Shown: positions 1 through 10,327, counted from the stretch's first letter. The stretch: 64,000 nt of DNA from Pseudomonas asplenii (GCF_001293465.1 NZ_JSYZ01000001.1:90717-154716); one strand, 5' to 3'. Made by a program: numbers and translations. The notes: generated from the letters alone by a model not told the origin.

Positions 1-1
1 T

Positions 2-1159
2 GGCTCGCCCCTGACCCGCCTGATTCCCGGCACCAAGCCCAAGGCCCAGGTCATCGTTGCCACGCTCGCCGAAGACGCCCTGAGCGACAAGCAACTGGCG
101 GCCTTGAGCCGCGGTGGCTCGGCGCAGATCGTCCAGGTGATCCTGCCCAAGGACGACTGCAAGCTGCAGCAGGCTGCGCTCGACGCGGCGATGAAGCAGT
201 TGAACGGTCCGGCCACCGTGGTCACCGGCATCGGCCCCGGCGCCTCCCTGGCCTGGAACTGGCTGGCCAGCCAGAGCAACGACAAGGCCCAGGCCATCTC
301 GGTCGGTTTCACCCTCGAGCAGCCGGGCTGCAGCACGCCAGTACCGAAAACCGCGGCCCATGGCCACTGGCTGGTGGCCTGGAACGACGGCCCGGACGAT
401 CCGAGCGCGGCCTTCGTGCGCGATCAACCCAACGCCGAGACCAGCATCAGCGACTACGACATCCATCTGCCGCAGGTCCTGAACAACGAACTGCGCAAGA
501 TGCTGGTGGGCAACGAGAACGGCGGCCTGGCGATCCCGGTGGTCGAGGTGCCGGCCGGCCAGACCACCGACACCGTGACCCTGTTCCTTTCCGGCGACGG
601 TGGCTGGCGCGACCTGGACCGTGACGTCGCCGGCGAAATGGCGAAGATGGGCTACCCGGTGGTCGGCATCGACACCCTGCGCTACTACTGGCAGCACAAG
701 AGCCCGGAACAGAGCGCCGTCGACCTGACCGAACTGATGCAGCACTACCGGCAGAAATGGGGCACCAAGCGCTTCGTGCTGACCGGTTACTCGTTTGGCG
801 CGGACGTGCTGCCGGCGATCTACAACCACCTGCCGGAAGCCGAACAACAGCGGGTGGACGCGATTATCCTGCTGGCCTTCGCCCGCAGCGGCAGCTTCGA
901 GATCCACGTCGACGGCTGGCTGGGCAAGGCTGGCATGGAGCTGGACACCGGCCCCGACATGGCCAGGCTGCCAGCAGCCAAGGTGCTGTGCATCTACGGC
1001 AAGGAAGAGGTCGACGAAAGCGGCTGCACCACCAAGACCGCCGTGGGCGAGCCGATGGAACTGCCAGGCGGGCACCACTTCGACGAGAACTATCCGGCAC
1101 TGGCCAAGCGCCTGATCGCGGCGATCGACAAGCGCCAGAACAAGGACAAGGCTGAGTAG
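2..1159 (+). CDS. AcvB/VirJ family protein, probable aminoacyl-phosphatidylglycerol hydrolase (5' end missing)
   Basis: The reading frame is open from base 2, so the start lies outside the window and about 385 C-terminal residues are present. The C-terminal half is an alpha/beta-hydrolase-like VirJ domain with an oxyanion-type FLSGDGGW segment (about bases 583-606) and a nucleophile elbow GYSFGAD (about 784-804). A GGHHFDENY segment near the end supplies a plausible catalytic His. Cysteines near 159, 333, 990 and 1026 fit an exported, disulfide-containing protein. In Pseudomonas aeruginosa the homologue (PA0919) is a periplasmic hydrolase of alanyl-phosphatidylglycerol and sits beside the MprF-type synthase gene, which I would expect just upstream of this window. 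That assignment is by family and gene order (followed by kup and rimO); the substrate is inferred. Confidence 0.85.
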   Translation, partial: GSPLTRLIPGTKPKAQVIVATLAEDALSDKQLAALSRGGSAQIVQVILPKDDCKLQQAALDAAMKQLNGPATVVTGIGPGASLAWNWLASQSNDKAQAISVGFTLEQPGCSTPVPKTAAHGHWLVAWNDGPDDPSAAFVRDQPNAETSISDYDIHLPQVLNNELRKMLVGNENGGLAIPVVEVPAGQTTDTVTLFLSGDGGWRDLDRDVAGEMAKMGYPVVGIDTLRYYWQHKSPEQSAVDLTELMQHYRQKWGTKRFVLTGYSFGADVLPAIYNHLPEAEQQRVDAIILLAFARSGSFEIHVDGWLGKAGMELDTGPDMARLPAAKVLCIYGKEEVDESGCTTKTAVGEPMELPGGHHFDENYPALAKRLIAAIDKRQNKDKAE

Positions 1160-1175
1160 GCTCAAGCCAGACCGA

Positions 1176-1216
1176 TAAAAAAGCCCCCGCTACCGCCAGG
1201 TAACGGGGGCTTTTTC
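1176..1216. terminator. Bidirectional Rho-independent terminator between virJ-like gene and kup
   Basis: GCCCCCG at 1183-1189 pairs with CGGGGGC at 1204-1210, with an A-run on the left and a T-run on the right. It can therefore end transcription from both convergent genes. Confidence 0.85.
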
Positions 1217-1227
1217 ATGCTCCGGGA

Positions 1228-3126
1228 TTACATCTCGACCTGGGTCCCCAGCTCGATCACCCGGTTGACCGGCAGCTTGAAGAACCGCAGGTTGCCGTTG
1301 GCATTCTTCAGCATGAAGGCGAACAGCGACTCGCGCCAGCGGGCCATGCCGACCAGTTTCGAGGCAATCACGGTCTCGCGGCTGAGGAAGTAGGTGGTAC
1401 GCATCGGGCTGAAATCCAGCTCGTCGAGATGGCACAGCTTCAACGCTTCCGGCACGTCAGGCTCGTCGGTGAAACCGAAGTGCAGAATGACCCGGAAGAA
1501 GCCCTCGCCATAGGCGTCGACCTCGAAGCGACGCTGGGCCGGCACCCGCGGAATATCCTCGTAGACCACCGTCAGCAGCACCACCTGCTCGTGCAGCACT
1601 TGGTTGTGCAACAGGTTATGCAGCAAGGCATGGGGCACCGCATCCGGGCGCGCGGTAAGGAACACCGCCGTACCCTGAACACGGTGCGGCGGCTGCACGC
1701 GGATACTGCCGATGAAGATCGGCAGTGGCAGGCCGCCTTCGTCGAGGCGATCGACCAGCAGCTCCTTGCCGCGCTTCCAGGTGGTCATCAACAGGAACAG
1801 CACGATCCCCGCCAGCACCGGGAAAGCCCCGCCCTGGACGATCTTCGGCACGTTGGCGGCGAAGAACAAGCCATCCACCAGCAGGAACCCGACCAGGATC
1901 GGCACGGTGAGAATCGGTGGCCATTTCCACAACAGCAGCATCACCGCCGACACCAGGATACTGGTGATCAGCATGGTGCCGGTCACCGCCACGCCGTAGG
2001 CCGAAGCCAGTGCGTTGGACGATTCGAAACCGAGCACCAGCAGGATCACGCCAACCATCAGGGTCCAGTTCACCGCTCCGATGTAGATCTGCCCCTGCTC
2101 GGCGCTCGAGGTGTGCTGGATGTACATGCGCGGGATATAGCCGAGCTGGATCGCCTGGCGGGTCAGCGAGAAGGCTCCGGAAATCACCGCCTGGGAGGCG
2201 ATGACCGTGGCCAGGGTCGACAGTCCCACCAGCGGGATCAGTGCCCAGGACGGTGCCAGCAGGTAGAACGGGTTGCGCGCCGCCTCCGGGTTCTCCAGCA
2301 GCAGGGCACCCTGGCCGAAATAGTTCAGCACCAGCGCCGGCAGCACCAGGGCGAACCAGGCACGGGCGATGGGCTTGCGACCGAAGTGCCCCATGTCGGC
2401 ATACAGCGCCTCGGCACCGGTCAGCGCCAGCACCACGGCGCCAAGGATCGCCACGCCCATGCCGGGATGCACGATGAAGAAGCGCACACCCCACATCGGG
2501 TTCAGTGCGCTGAGCACCTCCGGATGCTGGGCGATACCATGCACCCCCAGGAACGCCAGCACCAGGAACCAGGCGACCATCACCGGGCCGAACAGCTTGC
2601 CGATGCTCGCCGTGCCGTGTTTCTGGATCAGGAACAACCCCACCAGCACAATCAGCGCCAGGGGCACCACCCAGTGTTCCAGGCCATCGAAAGCCAGCTC
2701 CAGGCCCTCCACCGCCGACAGCACCGAGATCGCCGGCGTGATCATGCTGTCACCGTAAAACAGCGCCGCGCCGATCAGACCGAGAATGATCAATATCGCC
2801 CGCAACCGCGGGTAGGACGCCGACGCGCTTCGCGCCAGTGCGGTCAGGGCCATGATCCCGCCCTCGCCCTGGTTGTCCGCGCGCAGGATGAACAACACGT
2901 ACTTGATCGAGACCACCCAGATCAACGACCAGAAAATCAGTGCCAGAATCCCGAAGACGCCATCGTGATTGACCTGAACCCCGTAGCCGCCGGCGAACAC
3001 CTCCTTGAGGGTATACAACGGGCTGGTGCCGATATCGCCGTACACCACCCCCACCGCGGCAACCAGCATGCCCAGCGGCTTCGCCGCCGGGTGCCCGGCT
3101 TGCGCCTGACTCACTGCCTGACCCAT
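1228..3126 (-). CDS. kup: Kup low-affinity potassium uptake protein
   Basis: The 632-residue protein is a K+/H+ symporter-type transporter of the inner membrane (Kup/HAK/KT family). Its N-terminal part has the family signature [19 protein letters not shown] and about 12 hydrophobic segments follow to about residue 440. The C-terminal 180 residues are a soluble tail ending near a conserved region of the family. I chose the ATG at 3124-3126 because a GGGGGAG ribosome site precedes it by about 7 bases; a TTG one codon upstream is also in frame. It is monocistronic, convergent with the virJ-like gene and divergent from rimO. Length is normal and nothing is broken. Confidence 0.96.
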   Translation of the reverse strand: MGQAVSQAQAGHPAAKPLGMLVAAVGVVYGDIGTSPLYTLKEVFAGGYGVQVNHDGVFGILALIFWSLIWVVSIKYVLFILRADNQGEGGIMALTALARSASASYPRLRAILIILGLIGAALFYGDSMITPAISVLSAVEGLELAFDGLEHWVVPLALIVLVGLFLIQKHGTASIGKLFGPVMVAWFLVLAFLGVHGIAQHPEVLSALNPMWGVRFFIVHPGMGVAILGAVVLALTGAEALYADMGHFGRKPIARAWFALVLPALVLNYFGQGALLLENPEAARNPFYLLAPSWALIPLVGLSTLATVIASQAVISGAFSLTRQAIQLGYIPRMYIQHTSSAEQGQIYIGAVNWTLMVGVILLVLGFESSNALASAYGVAVTGTMLITSILVSAVMLLLWKWPPILTVPILVGFLLVDGLFFAANVPKIVQGGAFPVLAGIVLFLLMTTWKRGKELLVDRLDEGGLPLPIFIGSIRVQPPHRVQGTAVFLTARPDAVPHALLHNLLHNQVLHEQVVLLTVVYEDIPRVPAQRRFEVDAYGEGFFRVILHFGFTDEPDVPEALKLCHLDELDFSPMRTTYFLSRETVIASKLVGMARWRESLFAFMLKNANGNLRFFKLPVNRVIELGTQVEM

Positions 3127-3450
3127 CAACTACTCCCCCACAACCCGGACCGGGGCTTCTTCAAAGAAGCACTATTCTTTTTTCAGTTCAGCATGTCAGT
3201 TCAGCATGCGCTGCTTTTACTACCGTTGCCGATGCTCAATCTTTTGCCGGTAATTTGAAACAAAAAATAACAGCGAAGCGCATCGCGGCGAAGCATAGCG
3301 CAGCACTCGTCGCATTTCCCTCCATAAAGCTGTTCAAGTGCCGCGTCCGCCGCTAGAATTGCGCACTTTTTGATCAGAGGCGCGGCAAGCGCCCGTCGTC
3401 GCCGACCCTGCGCGTCGCCGAACGACCTGACACCCCAACCGAGGTTAGAC
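3127..3450. promoter_or_regulatory. Divergent kup/rimO intergenic region with candidate rimO promoter
   Basis: This 324-base gap holds no credible gene. On the plus strand TAGAAT at 3354-3359 is a good -10 element. TGTTCA at 3331-3336, 17 bases upstream, is a weak -35. The kup ribosome site lies at the left edge. A short open frame reading leftward across 3201-3554 overlaps the rimO start and looks like noise. Confidence 0.4.
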
Positions 3451-4788
3451 ATGTCCACCCCCACCGCGCCGGCCAATCCCAAGGTCGGATTCGTAAGTCT
3501 TGGTTGCCCGAAGGCCCTCGTGGACTCCGAGCGCATCCTCACGCAACTGCGCATGGAAGGCTATGACGTCGTCTCCACCTACCAGGACGCCGATGTCGTG
3601 GTGGTCAACACCTGCGGTTTCATCGACAGTGCCAAGGCCGAGTCCCTGGAAGTGATCGGTGAAGCGATCAAGGAAAACGGCAAGGTCATCGTCACCGGCT
3701 GCATGGGCGTGGAAGAAGGCAACATCCGCGAGGTGCACCCCAGCGTGCTGGCGGTGACCGGCCCGCAGCAGTACGAGCAGGTGGTCGGCGCGGTGCACGA
3801 GGTGGTGCCGCCACGCCAGGACCACAACCCGCTGATCGACCTGGTACCGCCACAGGGCGTCAAGCTGACCCCACGCCATTACGCCTACCTGAAGATTTCC
3901 GAAGGCTGCAACCACAACTGCAGCTTCTGCATCATCCCGTCGATGCGCGGCAAGCTGGTCAGCCGCCCGGTCGGTGACGTCCTCGACGAAGCCCAGCGCC
4001 TGGTCAAGGCCGGCGTCAAGGAACTGCTGGTGATCTCCCAGGACACCAGTGCCTACGGCGTCGACGTGAAGTACCGCACCGGCTTCTGGAACGGCGCCCC
4101 GGTCAAGACCCGCATGACCGAGCTGTGCGAAGCCCTGAGCAGCCTGGGCGTCTGGGTGCGCCTGCACTACGTCTACCCGTACCCGCACGTCGACGAACTG
4201 ATCCCGCTGATGGCCGCCGGCAAGATCCTTCCGTACCTGGACATCCCGTTCCAGCACGCCAGCCCCAAAGTGCTCAAGGCCATGAAACGCCCGGCGTTCG
4301 AGGACAAGACCCTGGCGCGGATCAAGAACTGGCGCGAGATCTGCCCGGAACTGATCATCCGTTCGACCTTTATCGTGGGCTTTCCCGGCGAAACCGAGGA
4401 AGACTTCCAGTATCTGCTCGACTGGCTGACCGAGGCCCAGCTCGATCGCGTCGGCTGCTTCCAGTACTCGCCGGTCGAAGGCGCCCCGGCCAATGACCTG
4501 GGCCTGGACGTGGTCCCGGACGAGGTCAAGCAGGAGCGTTGGGAGCGTTTCATGGCGCACCAGCAGGCCATCAGCTCGGCTCGCCTGCAACAGCGCATCG
4601 GCAAGGAAATCGAAGTGCTGATCGACGAAGTCGACGAAAACGGCGCCGTTGGCCGCTGCTTCTTCGACGCACCGGAAATCGACGGCAACGTGTTCATCGA
4701 CGGTGCCGGCGACCTCAAGCCGGGCGACAAGATCTGGTGCCGGGTGACCGACGCCGACGAGTACGATCTCTGGGCCGAGCGCCTGTAA
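3451..4788 (+). CDS. rimO: RimO, ribosomal protein S12 methylthiotransferase
   Basis: RimO adds a methylthio group to the conserved Asp of ribosomal protein S12, using S-adenosylmethionine and two [4Fe-4S] clusters. The 445-residue protein has the N-terminal UPF0004 domain starting [17 protein letters not shown], with cysteines in LGCPK, NTCGF and GCMGV. The radical-SAM motif CNHNCSFC lies at about bases 3907-3930, and a C-terminal TRAM domain runs from about residue 375. The ATG at 3451 follows GAGGT at 3440-3444. An upstream in-frame start at 3370 would add 27 Arg-rich residues with no ribosome site, so I reject it. It is followed by a strong terminator, so probably monocistronic. Confidence 0.97.
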   Translation: MSTPTAPANPKVGFVSLGCPKALVDSERILTQLRMEGYDVVSTYQDADVVVVNTCGFIDSAKAESLEVIGEAIKENGKVIVTGCMGVEEGNIREVHPSVLAVTGPQQYEQVVGAVHEVVPPRQDHNPLIDLVPPQGVKLTPRHYAYLKISEGCNHNCSFCIIPSMRGKLVSRPVGDVLDEAQRLVKAGVKELLVISQDTSAYGVDVKYRTGFWNGAPVKTRMTELCEALSSLGVWVRLHYVYPYPHVDELIPLMAAGKILPYLDIPFQHASPKVLKAMKRPAFEDKTLARIKNWREICPELIIRSTFIVGFPGETEEDFQYLLDWLTEAQLDRVGCFQYSPVEGAPANDLGLDVVPDEVKQERWERFMAHQQAISSARLQQRIGKEIEVLIDEVDENGAVGRCFFDAPEIDGNVFIDGAGDLKPGDKIWCRVTDADEYDLWAERL

Positions 4789-4803
4789 GCCGTAAAAAAG
4801 TCG

Positions 4804-4842
4804 AAAAGCCCCGCTCTTTCCACGAGATGCGGGGCTTTTTTA
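4804..4842 (+). terminator. Rho-independent terminator after rimO
   Basis: AAAAGCCCCGC at 4804-4814 pairs with GCGGGGCTTTTTT at 4830-4842 around a 15-base loop. Confidence 0.9.
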
Positions 4843-4895
4843 CGACTATCGTTTGGCTGAACGACCCGCCTCGCGTCAGACAAGGAAACGGCGAC

Positions 4896-5345
4896 ATGCG
4901 CCAGCACTCAGCCATCTACACCCCCAGGCCGAACGACTACCTGGAATTGACCGAGGTCTGGGAAGCCTCCGTACGTGCCACCCACGATTTTCTCCCGGAC
5001 AGCTACATCGAGCTGCTGAAGAACCTGGTGCTGACCCGCTACCTGGACGCGGTGATGCTGATCTGCACCCGCGATTCACGCCAGCGGATCAGCGGCTTCG
5101 CCGGCGTCGCGGCAGGCAAGGTGGAGATGCTCTTCATCGCCCCGCCACACCGCGGGCAGGGCCTGGGCAAGCTGCTGCTGTGGTATGCGATCGACCATCT
5201 GAACGCCAACCGGCTGGACGTCAACGAACAGAATCCACAGGCCATCGGCTTCTACTTCAAACAGGGTTTCGAGGTGGTCGGGCGTTCGGAGCACGACGGT
5301 ATGGGGCAGCCGTATCCACTGCTGCACCTGCAACTGAAACGCTGA
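4896..5345 (+). CDS. YjaB-like GNAT N-acetyltransferase
   Basis: The 149-residue GNAT-fold protein has the acetyl-CoA-binding motif PPHRGQGLGKLLL at about residues 85-97. The end (VNEQNPQAIGFYFKQGF, then GRSEHDGMGQPYPLL) matches my memory of Escherichia coli YjaB almost word for word, as does the early SVRATHDFL segment. The substrate in vivo is unknown to me. I chose the ATG at 4896 because AAGGAA precedes it by 9 bases and because the frame upstream merely antisenses the rimO end. It stands alone between the rimO terminator and the next gene. Confidence 0.9.
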   Translation: MRQHSAIYTPRPNDYLELTEVWEASVRATHDFLPDSYIELLKNLVLTRYLDAVMLICTRDSRQRISGFAGVAAGKVEMLFIAPPHRGQGLGKLLLWYAIDHLNANRLDVNEQNPQAIGFYFKQGFEVVGRSEHDGMGQPYPLLHLQLKR

Positions 5346-5418
5346 GCGGGAAACAAACTCGCCTGCTGTGAGGGCCGGGCAGGTACAATGACAGCCCTTT
5401 TTCGTTACGGCCGCTGTC

Positions 5419-6129
5419 ATGTCTGAACCCATTCGCCTTTCCAAACGCCTCATCGAGCTGGTCGGCTGCTCCCGCCGGGAGGCCGAGCTGTTCATCGAGG
5501 GTGGCTGGGTCACGGTCGACGGCGACGTCATCGACGAGCCACAGTTCAAGGTCGACAGCCAGAAGGTCGAGCTGGACCCGAATGCCAAGGCCACCGCGCC
5601 AGAGCCGGTGACCCTGCTGCTGAACCAGCCCGCCGGCCTCGATACCGACAGCGCCCGCCAATTGCTGGGCGCCGCCAGCCTGTCCGAGGAGCACCGCTAC
5701 GGCAAGCGCCCGTTGCGCGGGCACTTCCTGCGCCTGAGCAGTGCAGCCGAACTGCAGGCCAATGCCAGCGGCCTGCTGGTGTTCACCCAGGACTGGAAGG
5801 TCCTGCGCAAGCTGACCGAGGATATCGCCAAGGTCGAGCAGGAGTACGTGGTCGAAGTCAGCGGCCAGATGAGCGAGAACGGGCTGGAACGAATTGGCCG
5901 CGGTATCACCGTCAAGGGTCGCGAACTGCCGGCGGCCAAGGCCAGTTGGCAGAACGAAAACCGCCTGCGCTTCGCCCTGAAGAACCCGCAGCCGGGCCTG
6001 ATCGCCCAGCTTTGCGAAGCCGTCGGCCTCCAGGTCGTGGCCATCCGCCGGATTCGTCTCGGCGGTGTCTCCATCGGCAAGGTGCCGGTCGGCCAGTGGC
6101 GCTACCTGTCGCCCAAGGAAAAGTTTTAA
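5419..6129 (+). CDS. RsuA/RluB-like RNA pseudouridine synthase with altered catalytic site
   Basis: The 236-residue protein has an N-terminal S4 RNA-binding domain (about residues 5-55, including RLIELVGCSRREAELFIEGGWV). An RsuA/RluB/RluF-type pseudouridine synthase domain follows. The end, VGLQVVAIRRIRLGGVSIG, is the usual family C-terminal motif. The segment that normally reads GRLD-x-x-T/S-x-GLLLLT here reads AELQANASGLLVFT, so the universally conserved catalytic Asp is Gln113 (codon 5755-5757) and the preceding Arg is Glu. See the finding. It may still bind RNA without isomerising uridine. The gene is intact. Confidence 0.85.
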   Translation: MSEPIRLSKRLIELVGCSRREAELFIEGGWVTVDGDVIDEPQFKVDSQKVELDPNAKATAPEPVTLLLNQPAGLDTDSARQLLGAASLSEEHRYGKRPLRGHFLRLSSAAELQANASGLLVFTQDWKVLRKLTEDIAKVEQEYVVEVSGQMSENGLERIGRGITVKGRELPAAKASWQNENRLRFALKNPQPGLIAQLCEAVGLQVVAIRRIRLGGVSIGKVPVGQWRYLSPKEKF

Positions 6130-6181
6130 TTTCAACGCCGCTGCGGATACGCGGCGTCTCCCCCCCCCCAGGACTGTCCCC

Positions 6182-6643
6182 ATGATTCACAACGATGTGC
6201 TGCGCAGCGTGCGCTACATGCTCGATATCAGCGACGCCAAGCTCGCCGATATCATCAGGCTGACCGGTTTCGAAACCTCCCGGACAGATATCGTCAGCTA
6301 CCTGAAAAAGGATGACGAAGAAGGCTTCGTGCACTGCCCCGACGAGGTCATGGCCTACTTCCTCGACGGTCTGGTGATCTTCAAGCGCGGCAAGGACGAT
6401 AGCCGCCCGCCGCTGCCGATCGAACTGCCGGTGACCAACAACATCATCCTGAAGAAACTGCGGGTGGCGTTCGAACTCAAGGAAGACGACCTGCACACGA
6501 TCCTCAAGTCGGTCGATTTCCCGATTTCCAAGCCGGAACTGAGCGCGCTGTTCCGCAAGGTCGGCCACAACAACTATCGCCCTTGTGGCGACCAGTTGCT
6601 GCGCAACTTCCTCAAGGGCCTGACCCTGCGTGTACGCCAGTGA
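6182..6643 (+). CDS. DUF1456 (YehS-like) protein
   Basis: The 153-residue protein consists of two similar halves of about 65 residues. Each begins with a helix pair: NDVLRSVRYMLDISDAKLADI at the start and NIILKKLRVAFELKEDDLHTI at about residue 82. Each half has a later FL(D/K)GL segment. This duplicated DUF1456 layout is that of E. coli YehS, whose function is not known to me. The ATG at 6182 is set by the conserved MIHND start. A run of nine C residues (6162-6170) lies just upstream. Confidence 0.88.
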   Translation: MIHNDVLRSVRYMLDISDAKLADIIRLTGFETSRTDIVSYLKKDDEEGFVHCPDEVMAYFLDGLVIFKRGKDDSRPPLPIELPVTNNIILKKLRVAFELKEDDLHTILKSVDFPISKPELSALFRKVGHNNYRPCGDQLLRNFLKGLTLRVRQ

Positions 6644-6766
6644 CCCAGGCCGGCGCGGGCCGGCCGGTTCCACGGGCATGACGCGACATTCCCCGGGGCA
6701 ATAATGGCTCCACTGGCCGAGTCCGGCGGCTAGGGTATGACGACCCTTTCCCGCTCAGGACTCGCC

Positions 6767-7537
6767 ATGCATCCCTACTTTTCCCTGCAAGGCCGCACCG
6801 CTCTGGTGACCGGCGGCACCCGTGGTATCGGCAGGATGATCGCCAAGGCCTATGTCGAGGCCGGTGCCACGGTCTATGTCTGCGCTCGCGATGCCGAGGC
6901 CTGCCGGCAGACCGCCGCGGAGCTTGGCACCCTCGGCCGCTGCCATGCCCTGGCTGCCAACCTGGCCAGCGAAGCGGGCGTCATGGAACTGGCCACGCAG
7001 TTGGCGGGGCTCGTCGATCACCTGGACATTCTGGTGAACAACGCCGGCACCACCTGGGGAGCGCCGCTGGACAGCTACCCGGCCAAGGGCTGGGAGAAGG
7101 TCATGCAACTGAACGTCACGGCGGTGTTCGGCTGCATCCAGCAGTTGCTGCCTCTGCTGCGCCGGGCCGGGTCGGCAGAGAATCCGGCACGCATCATCAA
7201 CATCGGCTCGGTGGCGGGTATCGCCTCCTTTGGGGAACAGGCCTACGCCTATGGCCCGAGCAAGGCGGCGCTGCACCAGATGTCGCGGATACTGGCGCGG
7301 GAACTGGTGAGCCAGCATATCAACGTCAACGTGATCGCCCCCGGGCGCTTTCCGAGCAGGATGACCCGGCATATCGTCGAGGACGAACAGGCCCTGGCGC
7401 AGGATTGCGCGCTGATCCCGATGAAACGCTGGGACCGCGAGGAAGAGATGGCGGCGCTGGCCATCAGCCTGGCGAGCACCGCCGGAGCCTATATGACCGG
7501 CAATATCATCCCGTTGGATGGCGGGTTCAGCCTGTAG
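6767..7537 (+). CDS. rhlG: RhlG, NADPH-dependent beta-ketoacyl reductase (SDR family)
   Basis: The 256-residue short-chain dehydrogenase has the cofactor motif TGGTRGIG near the N terminus, the NNAG motif, and catalytic Ser in NIGSVAG. The YGPSK pair supplies catalytic Tyr and Lys. Length and wording (start MHPYFSL, INVNVIAPGRFPSRMTRHI, end IPLDGGF) closely match P. aeruginosa RhlG. RhlG was first linked to rhamnolipid precursor supply, but later work on RhlA made that role doubtful, so I call it only a beta-ketoacyl reductase. The ATG at 6767 is preceded by AGGA. It is convergent with the desulfhydrase gene. Confidence 0.93.
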   Translation: MHPYFSLQGRTALVTGGTRGIGRMIAKAYVEAGATVYVCARDAEACRQTAAELGTLGRCHALAANLASEAGVMELATQLAGLVDHLDILVNNAGTTWGAPLDSYPAKGWEKVMQLNVTAVFGCIQQLLPLLRRAGSAENPARIINIGSVAGIASFGEQAYAYGPSKAALHQMSRILARELVSQHINVNVIAPGRFPSRMTRHIVEDEQALAQDCALIPMKRWDREEEMAALAISLASTAGAYMTGNIIPLDGGFSL

Positions 7538-7571
7538 CTGATGGTTCGCGGCTGGCAACCGCCAGCCCCCC

Positions 7572-8666
7572 TCAGATCCCCGCGCGCAGAACGCTCCCGG
7601 GCAATGCCTCGCCCCGCTCGACCGTGGCCGCCACCTGCTCGATCAGCTCACCCAGGGCATACCCCTGGGCCTTGAGCCAGGCCTCGTCGTAATAGGTCGT
7701 GGCATAACGCTCGCCACCATCGCAGAGAATCGCCACGATCGAACCGCTCTCCCCGGCCTCGACCATTTGCCGTGCCGCCATCAGCGCACCGATCAGGTTG
7801 GTCCCGCTGGAACCGCCGACCCGCCGCCCCAGGCGCCGTGCCAGGTAGTGCATGGCCGCCAGCGACAGGGCATCCGGCACCTTGACCATCGCATCGATGA
7901 CCTTGGGCAGGAACGACGCCTCGACCCGTGGCCGGCCAATACCCTCGATCCGCGAACCGCAGTCTAGACGCAGGCTGGCATCGCCGCTCTGGTAATACTC
8001 GAAGAACACCGAACGCTCGGCATCGGCACACAGTACCCGGGTGCAGTGCTGGCGGTAGCGCACGTAACGGCCCAGGGTCGCGGTGGTGCCGCCGGTGCCA
8101 GGGCTGGAGATCAGCCAACTCGGCTCAGGATGCCGCTCGAAGCGCAACTGCTGGAAGATCGATTCGGCAATGTTGTTGTTCGCCCGCCAATCGGTGGCCC
8201 GCTCGGCATAGGTGAACTGGTCCATGAAATGACCGCCACTCTCGCGGGCCAGGCGTTCGGACTCGGCGTAGATCTGCGTCGGGTCCTGTACCAGATGGCT
8301 CTTGCCCCCGTAGAAGGCGATCTGCGCGATTTTTTCCTGGGACGTGGTTGCCGGCATCACCGCAATGAACGGCAGCCCCAGCAGCCGGGCGAAGTAGGCC
8401 TCGGAGATCGCCGTCGAACCGCTGGACGCCTCGATCACCGGCGCTCCCGGTTTCAGCCAGCCGTTACACAGCGCATAGAGGAACAGCGAGCGCGCCAGAC
8501 GATGCTTCAGGCTGCCGGTGGGATGGCTGGACTCATCCTTGAAATACAATTCGATACCCGGCAGCCCGGGCAATGGCAGGGGAATCAGGTGGGTATCGGC
8601 ACTGCGCTGGAAATCGGCCTCGATGATCCGGATCGCTTCCCGGGACCACTGTCGGTTATCGCTCAT
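7572..8666 (-). CDS. PLP-dependent cysteine desulfhydrase, Cds1-like
   Basis: The 364-residue fold-type II PLP enzyme belongs to the cysteine synthase/cystathionine beta-synthase superfamily. The PLP lysine lies in [11 protein letters not shown], a substrate loop is seen as [15 protein letters not shown], and the phosphate loop is [12 protein letters not shown]. The overall wording, notably [20 protein letters not shown], closely follows mycobacterial L-cysteine desulfhydrase Cds1. That enzyme splits cysteine to H2S, pyruvate and ammonia. I infer the same reaction here; annotation as a biosynthetic cysteine synthase would be less apt. It is convergent with rhlG and divergent from nhaA. Confidence 0.82.
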   Translation of the reverse strand: MSDNRQWSREAIRIIEADFQRSADTHLIPLPLPGLPGIELYFKDESSHPTGSLKHRLARSLFLYALCNGWLKPGAPVIEASSGSTAISEAYFARLLGLPFIAVMPATTSQEKIAQIAFYGGKSHLVQDPTQIYAESERLARESGGHFMDQFTYAERATDWRANNNIAESIFQQLRFERHPEPSWLISSPGTGGTTATLGRYVRYRQHCTRVLCADAERSVFFEYYQSGDASLRLDCGSRIEGIGRPRVEASFLPKVIDAMVKVPDALSLAAMHYLARRLGRRVGGSSGTNLIGALMAARQMVEAGESGSIVAILCDGGERYATTYYDEAWLKAQGYALGELIEQVAATVERGEALPGSVLRAGI

Positions 8667-8964
8667 GATGGATTACTCGTTGTCACGGACACGCCCGAAG
8701 GCGCTGACGGGCTGGCGTCGCATAGCTGAAGGCCAAACCACGAAAAGAACAAGGTGAGAGATTCACCCGGCAGCAACTATAGGAATTTTCCTACAATCGG
8801 CACAGATACAGTGAGGACGCATTTGCACAGGTAACTGCTAGGCTGCCATGAGTTGATCCCCCAGCTTTGTGGTTATCGCAAATAGAAATACAGGTTCTGC
8901 TTCAACAACTCAGGGTACGGGTTTGGGTGTCCCACCTTTTGACTTCATCGATGGAGGGCGAACC
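8667..8964. other. Intergenic region between desulfhydrase and nhaA
   Basis: This gap of about 300 bases has no credible gene. The frame leading into nhaA stays open from a GTG at 8869, but the added residues are low-complexity and lack a ribosome site. I see no clear operator. Confidence 0.5.
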
Positions 8965-10146
8965 TTGCCCCTGCGTAGCACTTTCACACGGTTCTTTCAG
9001 TTGGAAGCCGCCAGCGGTCTGTTATTGATTGCCGCTGCAGTCCTGGCCCTGATTATCAACAACTCACCGCTGTCGCACCTGTACAACGGCTTCCTGGAGG
9101 TTCCGGTGGTCGCCCAGGTTGGCGCCCTGAAGATCGCCAAGCCGCTGCTGCTGTGGATCAACGATGGCCTGATGGCGCTGTTCTTTCTGCTGATCGGCCT
9201 GGAGGTCAAGCGTGAGGTGCTGGAAGGCCATCTGTCCAAGCCTTCGCAGGTGGTCCTGCCGGGCGCGGCGGCGATTGGCGGCATGGTGGTGCCAGCGCTG
9301 ATCTACTGGCTGATGAACCGGGAGAACCCGGCGGCAATCGATGGCTGGGCGATTCCCATGGCCACCGATATTGCCTTCGCCCTCGGTGTACTGGCCCTGC
9401 TGGGCAAGCGTGTGCCGGTGTCGCTGAAGCTGTTCCTGATGACCCTGGCGATCATCGATGACCTCGGGGCGATCATTGTCATCGCGATGTTCTACTCCGG
9501 CCAGTTGTCGGAGCTTTCGCTGCTGCTGGCGGGTACCTGCCTGCTGGCCCTGATCGCGATGAATCGCCTGAGGGTGATCAATCTCGGCCCCTACCTGATC
9601 ATCGGCCTGATTCTCTGGGTCTGCGTGCTCAAGAGCGGCGTCCATGCGACCCTGGCGGGCGTGACCCTGGCGTTCTGCATCCCGCTGCGTACGAAGAACG
9701 CCGAGCCGTCACCCCTGCTGAACCTGGAACATGCCCTGCATCCCTGGGTAGCCTTCGGCATCCTGCCACTGTTCGCCTTCGCCAACGCCGGTGTATCGCT
9801 GGTGGGCATCAGCCTGGAGAGCTTCACCCATCACGTACCGATGGGGATTGCCGCCGGCCTGCTGGTCGGCAAGACCATCGGGGTATTCGGCCTGACCTGG
9901 CTGGCGATCAAGGCCGGCATGGCGGCACTGCCCCAGGGCGCCAACTGGGGCCAACTGCTCGGTGTGGCGGTCCTCTGCGGGATCGGCTTCACCATGAGCC
10001 TGTTCGTCGGTTCCCTGGCTTTCATCCCGGGCAGCAGCGACTACGCCGGCATGGATCGCATGGGTATCCTCACCGGTTCGATTCTCGCGGCAGTGATCGG
10101 CTACGTGGTCACGGCCATGGCCAGCCGGCGCAGCGCCCTTCCATAG
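8965..10146 (+). CDS. nhaA: NhaA Na+/H+ antiporter
   Basis: The 393-residue, 12-segment inner-membrane antiporter exchanges cytoplasmic Na+ or Li+ for protons. The ion-binding motif IIDDLGAI (two adjacent Asp) is at about bases 9451-9474, and the family segments [25 protein letters not shown] and [11 protein letters not shown] are present. I place the start at TTG 8965, because GGAGGG at 8953-8958 precedes it and it gives the normal family length and the usual [11 protein letters not shown] beginning. There is no in-frame ATG. A GTG at 8869 is the alternative. It is followed 125 bases later by a terminator shared with the convergent SlyB-like gene. Confidence 0.95.
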   Translation: MPLRSTFTRFFQLEAASGLLLIAAAVLALIINNSPLSHLYNGFLEVPVVAQVGALKIAKPLLLWINDGLMALFFLLIGLEVKREVLEGHLSKPSQVVLPGAAAIGGMVVPALIYWLMNRENPAAIDGWAIPMATDIAFALGVLALLGKRVPVSLKLFLMTLAIIDDLGAIIVIAMFYSGQLSELSLLLAGTCLLALIAMNRLRVINLGPYLIIGLILWVCVLKSGVHATLAGVTLAFCIPLRTKNAEPSPLLNLEHALHPWVAFGILPLFAFANAGVSLVGISLESFTHHVPMGIAAGLLVGKTIGVFGLTWLAIKAGMAALPQGANWGQLLGVAVLCGIGFTMSLFVGSLAFIPGSSDYAGMDRMGILTGSILAAVIGYVVTAMASRRSALP

Positions 10147-10269
10147 GAACATGGCTTGCCATTGCAAGAGCAGACTTACCCTGTGGGAACCTGACTTGCC
10201 ATCGCCGGAGCAGATTTGCTCCTACAGCGGGAGGCGCCGTGAGGGAGCGGACCGGTACGCTCCGGACAA

Positions 10270-10307
10270 AAGAAAACCCCGGCCAGGAAACTGGCCGGGG
10301 TTTTCTG
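10270..10307. terminator. Bidirectional terminator between nhaA and slyB-like gene
   Basis: AAACCCCGGCCA at about 10274-10285 pairs with TGGCCGGGGTTTT at about 10291-10304, with A and T runs on the two sides. Confidence 0.88.
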
Positions 10308-10327
10308 TTACAGCCTGATCGCAGGGA

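Noticed and set aside
6162..6170. C9 homopolymer as a phase-variable tract
   Set aside because: It lies in the untranslated spacer upstream of the DUF1456 gene, not within a coding frame, so slippage would not switch a protein.
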